This document shows positions 60,306-64,000 of a DNA stretch of 64,000 nucleotides, piece by piece. The position numbers and the translations under genes are program-made. Origin of the DNA: Halobacterium sp. CBA1132 (lineage in GTDB: Archaea; Halobacteriota; Halobacteria; Halobacteriales; Halobacteriaceae); the NCBI RefSeq assembly GCF_001485535.1, contig NZ_BCMZ01000003.1:56974-120973 (forward strand). Reading direction: 5' to 3'. The notes under the pieces are model-generated. The model searched no databases, was not told the DNA's origin, and saw nothing but the letters and a program-made list of their open reading frames with translations. Each line of letters begins with the position of its first letter. Position 1 is the first letter of the stretch.

Positions 60306-61754
60306 CTACCCCAGGAGTGGGACTAGGAGAAAGTAGATGACTATGATTGCCATCGACGCGACTGCGACCCGAATTCCGAAGTGGCCGCGATCATCGCCAC
60401 CACCAACGCCTCCCTTTGCGAGCTCGATCAGCTTCCCGACCTCATCGAAGATGTCCGGTCGCGACCGAACCACGGGCTCGAGTCGTTGGAGCGTTTCGAG
60501 ATCCTCGACGCTGATGTCATCGTCCATCAGCATGTCAAGGAGGTCTTTCTCGCCTTCCTCCGGCCCCTTCACCGTATGCCGGATTGCGTGACGGTCCTCG
60601 GGAATCTCAGCAGAACACCAGATACACTCCCGGATATTCCGTGTTGTCCACCGCTCACAGGTCGGGCATTCCAGTGGCGCAATCGGGTCAGGTTCGTCGA
60701 ACGTCTCGACGCTGTGCCCATCGGCCATCGCGACGTGCTTGGCGGTCTCGTTGCTGAACTTCGCGATGTAGTGTGCGGCCGAGTTCCCTTTGATTCCCCA
60801 GCCGAAGAAGTTCCGGAGATCGTACTCGTCGATCATCGGTTGGCGGGCGAGGCAGCTTGCTCGCGAGCGCCGCATGTGGGCGGGGTTGTAGTCCTTCGTG
60901 ATTCCGGCGCTCTCGCCGGCGACCTTGAATGCCTTCCAGATTGATTGGTACCGAACGGGTTTATCGGACTTGTGGTAGGTCCAGACGCGTGTCTCCGGCT
61001 CCGGTCCGTCCTCGGCGTGCGCTGGATGATATTGATTGAGCCACTTCCGCAGCATCGCTGACCCGGCGTAGAGATGGATTTCACGGGCGCCGTGGTAGTC
61101 GTTTTTCGTGTCGTCAGTCACGGAGATGACGATGTGGTCACCACGGTCGTCGATTTGCTTGTACTGAAGCTTCCACAGCTCTGCTTCAGCCCGTAGGCCG
61201 GCTCCCCAGGCCGTGAGGATGAGTGCTTTGTCCCGGATGTGGTCGGTCGCGTTGACCATCTCGATGACGTCCTGCCATTCGAGGATGTTCGTCGCCAGTG
61301 GTGTCGGGTCGTTGTTGATGTAGCTGCTTGGTGTGAGGTCGTCGAACCGCTCTGGCATGCTTCCGTCGGTCATGAGGTCGCCGTAGACGCGGAGTGCACT
61401 CAGGAACGAGCCTTTGTAGTCGTCGGAGATATCCATCTCGTCGATTGTTTCGGTGACGTCCTCGACAACTGCGTCGGGGTCGTCGCTGTTGATCATCGCC
61501 GAGAGCTGGTTTGTCTGCTTTGCGAGCCGGAAGCACAGTTCGAGATGGCCGCCGATTGTCGCGTCGGAGAACCGGAATTCCTTCTGGTTGTACGAGCGCA
61601 TTGCGTCTTCGAAGGCGGCGAGTGCCTCGCGGTCGACGTCGGTGAGTTCGTCGTTGTTCTCGATGTGGCGTTTGACGCGTTCGAGGCGGCCGTGTGTGTC
61701 GTACGACCAGGCTTGGTCGTCGGGACCGTCACCGTCGACGTTGGAAGAGGGCAT
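60306..61754 (-). CDS. Tyrosine recombinase with zinc-ribbon and C-terminal membrane helix
   Basis: A 482-residue integrase-type protein. The N-terminal SAM-like domain (SYDTHGRLERVKRHIENNDE to RVYGDLMTDGSMP) precedes the catalytic domain: Arg in TAWGAGLRAEAELWKLQYKQ, His-x-x-Arg in YNPAHMRRSRASCLARQ, and the nucleophilic Tyr in GNSAAHYIAKFSNETAKH. After it come CPTCERWTTRN and CIWCSAEIPED (a zinc ribbon) and a final helix, VAVASMAIIVIYFLLVPLLG, that should span the membrane. It may resolve plasmid multimers or integrate the replicon. A membrane-tethered recombinase is unusual. Confidence 0.82.
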   Translation of the reverse strand: MPSSNVDGDGPDDQAWSYDTHGRLERVKRHIENNDELTDVDREALAAFEDAMRSYNQKEFRFSDATIGGHLELCFRLAKQTNQLSAMINSDDPDAVVEDVTETIDEMDISDDYKGSFLSALRVYGDLMTDGSMPERFDDLTPSSYINNDPTPLATNILEWQDVIEMVNATDHIRDKALILTAWGAGLRAEAELWKLQYKQIDDRGDHIVISVTDDTKNDYHGAREIHLYAGSAMLRKWLNQYHPAHAEDGPEPETRVWTYHKSDKPVRYQSIWKAFKVAGESAGITKDYNPAHMRRSRASCLARQPMIDEYDLRNFFGWGIKGNSAAHYIAKFSNETAKHVAMADGHSVETFDEPDPIAPLECPTCERWTTRNIRECIWCSAEIPEDRHAIRHTVKGPEEGEKDLLDMLMDDDISVEDLETLQRLEPVVRSRPDIFDEVGKLIELAKGGVGGGDDRGHFGIRVAVASMAIIVIYFLLVPLLG

Positions 61755-61776
61755 GGCTCTGTGTTTGGCGGATTCC

Positions 61777-61830
61777 TATTTAAATATTGGCTGTAAATAT
61801 AAAATTACATCACTATTTCCAGGTGATGTA
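61777..61830 (-). promoter_or_regulatory. Recombinase promoter with an adjacent palindrome
   Basis: TATTTAAATA (61777-61786) is 23-32 nt ahead of the recombinase start, as for a leaderless transcript. Just upstream, TACATCAC (61806-61813) and GTGATGTA (61823-61830) form 8-nt perfect arms, possibly an operator or a recombinase-arm site. The AT-rich DNA up to 62038 has no gene. Confidence 0.55.
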
Positions 61831-62038
61831 GGCATATTTGATTATGAACTATATAAAGGGATGTTGTGATTGTAAACAGTTGGCCAGATGGTATCCGAAA
61901 AAGATATTTTCACTCCCTCAATGGGGAGTAGAAGATTCCAGTAATGAATTCAGTATGTGTATGTCCTGAGATTGGTGGATTACGAACCTTTATCTGAAAT
62001 ACCGCTTCGAATATAATCACCTGCCATGTCTAAGGGGT

Positions 62039-62731
62039 CGTGTTTAGTTAAGGCTGAAGGATGAGGCGGAAAGATTTTCAGCTGGTTCATGGCGAAAATC
62101 ACCCGCTTCAGCGGTTGTAGCGACTGGATTAAGTTAGATTTTGTGGAGCGAGAACGGACACCGACCGGGCTGATGAAGCTTGGTACTTGACTCCATTTGG
62201 CTGGATTATCACTCTCAAATACCATTAATGAACTTGAGAAGTTTGGTGTCCAGCGGTCACGAAAAGCCGTCCACGATTGAGTACAGAAAGCCGATTTACA
62301 GCCCGCCAGCAACGCGAGCCCGGATCATGTCGCGCTCGACGAGACGGTGATCCGAATCAACGGCCAGCAGTATTGGCTGTACGCTCCTGTCGATCCTGAA
62401 ACGAACAAATTCCTGCATATTAGGCTCTATACAACGACAACGACGGCATTGACGCAGCGGTTTCTGCGCGAGTTACAGGAGAAACATGATGTCGAAGACG
62501 CAGTGTTTCTCGTTGATCACGCCCAGCATCTCGCTGCTGGTCTACGTCGAGCAGGGCTTCGATTCCAGACGGTTCGGCATGGGAATCGGAATGCTCTCGA
62601 ACGTATTTTTCGAGAGATAAAAACGACAAAACCCCCTCGTTTAGTAACAGTTTTAGTCACGTCGATCCAACGACTGCTGAAACGTGACTGCAAGCCTTCG
62701 CCGTCTGGTGGAATTCGCTTAACTAAACACG
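62039..62731 (+). mobile_element. Dead IS6-type element with stop codons in the transposase
   Basis: Terminal repeats CGTGTTTAGTTAAG (62039-62052) and CTTAACTAAACACG (62718-62731) are perfect over 14 bp. The transposase reads AKITRFSGCSDWIKLDFVER, then a TGA near 62187, HLAGLSLSNTINELEKFGVQ, RSRKAVHD-stop-VQKADL (TGA where Trp is expected, near 62277), VALDETVIRINGQQYWLYAP and FLRELQEKHDVEDAVFLVDH. The C-terminal part is also disturbed. The DDE core is recognisable, but the protein cannot be made. It is a different IS6 subgroup from the copies at 3778 and 9928. Confidence 0.82.
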
Positions 62732-63504
62732 ATGGTCTGACGTAGGAATACGCTTTTCAGTAGGAGATTGTTGATACAGTGGCGGTGGCGAACGCCGACC
62801 AGGGGACCGTTGATCTGAGCGCCTTTCACGCACATTCCCATCGTTCACCTGTTACTGTGAAACCGCAAGACTGTGCGCCATCAACAATATACTACACATG
62901 AGCGCCGGGTTATATTGACAGAACATTCTCGTGAGAGCGTCTGAGAATACCCTCAATTGGCGATAAAACAAGGCAGAGAATATTCCAGTGTAGGTGCTGT
63001 GAGTGAGTTTTTGACTACCGGTGGGAGTGGAGTGTGATTTAATAGATAGTTAAGATTGTAGAGCTCTTCGAGTGGTAGCGGCGTTCAGAGACGCGAATTC
63101 GGTTTGCGAGTTTTGTGTGACTGATATAGAAGTTACACGCGCTCGTCCACCACGATAGCACGATTCCAGTAGAATCCCCTGGCGATAGAGCGCCGGCGGA
63201 CTCGTGCTGCCAGACCGATGACAGCAAGCCAGATTACCTGGGTCAGGAGTGATAACTCTGTCTCTCAGAGTCCCACCCCGGAAACCGACCCACGAAAATC
63301 CCGAATCGTACAACTCTCATATCAGCGCAATACAGCGACCAGCAGCGCCGATGTCGACAGCACAACCAGCCAACTCAGCGAACTAGTTACGGGGTCACAT
63401 GCGTTGCGGCGCGACAGCGGTGGCGAGCCCGACTTGACGAGGATACATCCTCGAGACCGCGCCCACGACGTCGACCGACACCAGCACCAACGGGGGCGAG
63501 TTGA
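62732..63504. other. Gene-free stretch with possible membrane-protein debris
   Basis: No open frame with family features. On the minus strand around 63130-63240, WLAVIGLAARVRRRSIARGF, YWNRAIVVDERV looks protein-like but is soon interrupted, so it may be a remnant. The plus-strand frame at 63218-63508 looks random. Confidence 0.35.
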
Positions 63505-63891
63505 GTGACGGCGCCGACCGACGAGACGGCGTCGCTCGCCATTCCGATGGCTCCTGCTGGAGCGTTTGATGCGATCGCGAACAGTCGCCGGCGGCGCGTC
63601 GTGTTGTCCCTCTCACGCTCTACTGGGGACGTTCCCGTCGACGATCTTGCGGTCGAAATCGCGGCTATCGAAAACGAACTCGACCCCAGCAAGGTCGGAA
63701 GTAACGAGCGGGCATCGGCCTACATTTCGCTGACCCAACGACATCTCGATACGCTCGATGGGGTCGGCGCGGTCGACTATGATGACCGCTCGAAGACTGT
63801 GACTGCGACAGACGCAACGGAACCGCTCGCCGAGTACATCCGCCGACTCCAGACAGCCTGCTACAAGCCAGACTCGGAGGACGCTACATGA
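63505..63891 (+). CDS. DUF7344-type winged-helix-like protein
   Basis: A 128-residue protein: FDAIANSRRRRVVLSLSRST, GDVPVDDLAVEIAAIENELD, RASAYISLTQRHLDTLDGVG, AVDYDDRSKTVTATDATEPL. This is the compact HTH-like DUF7344 domain very common in haloarchaea, thought to be a regulator. The stop overlaps the start of the next gene (ATGA). The start may lie further downstream (ATG 63547) given the usual length. Confidence 0.75.
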   Translation: MTAPTDETASLAIPMAPAGAFDAIANSRRRRVVLSLSRSTGDVPVDDLAVEIAAIENELDPSKVGSNERASAYISLTQRHLDTLDGVGAVDYDDRSKTVTATDATEPLAEYIRRLQTACYKPDSEDAT

Positions 63892-64000
63892 CGGACCCGC
63901 AAGCCCACGCTCTCTCGATGCTTCGAGACGTCGACTCCCGCCTCCATCGACTGTTTAAAGCGGTCGAGACCGCCGATGAGACAGCAGCCACGCCAGCCCC
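63888..64000 (+). CDS. Start of a gene cut by the window edge
   Basis: ATG 63888 overlaps the preceding stop and opens TDPQAHALSMLRDVDSRLHR, LFKAVETADETAATPAP, continuing past the end. Only 37 residues are visible, helical and charged. No family could be named. It probably forms an operon with the DUF7344-type gene. Confidence 0.6.
   Translation, partial: MTDPQAHALSMLRDVDSRLHRLFKAVETADETAATPA

Overview
This window is from a haloarchaeon (class Halobacteria). The proteins are acidic and haloarchaea-specific families are common: an S-layer glycoprotein with a C-terminal sorting signal, CetZ tubulin-like proteins, TbsP, TFB, TumE/TumA-like and VapBC-like toxin-antitoxin pairs, and small zinc-finger proteins. 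Several genes have a TATA-like box about 25 nt before the start codon, as expected for leaderless archaeal transcripts. The base composition is mixed, and IS6, IS4-like and TnpB-only IS elements are dense. With an orc1/cdc6 gene beside ORB repeats, this points to a megaplasmid, chromid or integrated plasmid rather than core chromosome. Genus cannot be fixed from the sequence alone.

Layout. 0-5.4 kb: a decayed transposase, a TumE/TumA-like pair (toxin frameshifted), a winged-helix gene, an intact IS6 element with an 8-bp target duplication, and a frameshifted DoxX-family gene. 5.5-9.5 kb: an HNH-associated-repeat protein and a full S-layer glycoprotein. 9.9-15 kb: a decayed IS6 copy, a PadR regulator, an AbrB/VapC pair whose vapC is split by a TnpB element, and decayed DNA. 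15-24.1 kb: two tandem two-gene operons (exported COG1361-type protein plus RND/MMPL exporter) with a divergent TetR gene and operator-like palindromes. 24.1-28 kb: zinc finger, second HNH-repeat protein and two adjacent cetZ genes. 28-35.4 kb: transposon remnants, a second PadR gene, two more TnpB elements, and orc1 with flanking ORB repeats, one array of which is interrupted by a TnpB element. 35.4-39.4 kb: plasmid-type genes (HTH/nucleotidyltransferase pair, ArdC-like protein) with a dispersed 41-43-nt palindrome. 39.7-47.5 kb: a metabolic operon (hyuA, hyuB, isochorismatase-like amidase, family III CoA transferase, homocitrate/isopropylmalate-synthase-like enzyme) followed by a Bat-type HTH gene. 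47.6-60 kb: RHH/RelE pair, membrane-anchored Mrr-like nuclease, two further HTH/nucleotidyltransferase pairs, TbsP, TFB, an OB-fold protein and small zinc-ribbon proteins. 60.3-64 kb: a tyrosine recombinase with a C-terminal membrane helix, a dead IS6-type element and a DUF7344-type gene.

How it fits together. The orc1/ORB block, ArdC-like protein, OB-fold protein, TFB, TbsP and recombinase look like the maintenance core of a replicon; the toxin-antitoxin pairs would stabilise it. At least six of the core genes on the minus strand share an upstream hairpin-plus-TGTTT leader element, suggesting common control. The S-layer, CetZ, RND and hydantoinase-type operons look like cargo affecting cell surface, cell shape, export and small-molecule metabolism. 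Five genes are broken by single-base shifts, some in G/C runs, so some pseudogene calls could be sequencing errors.
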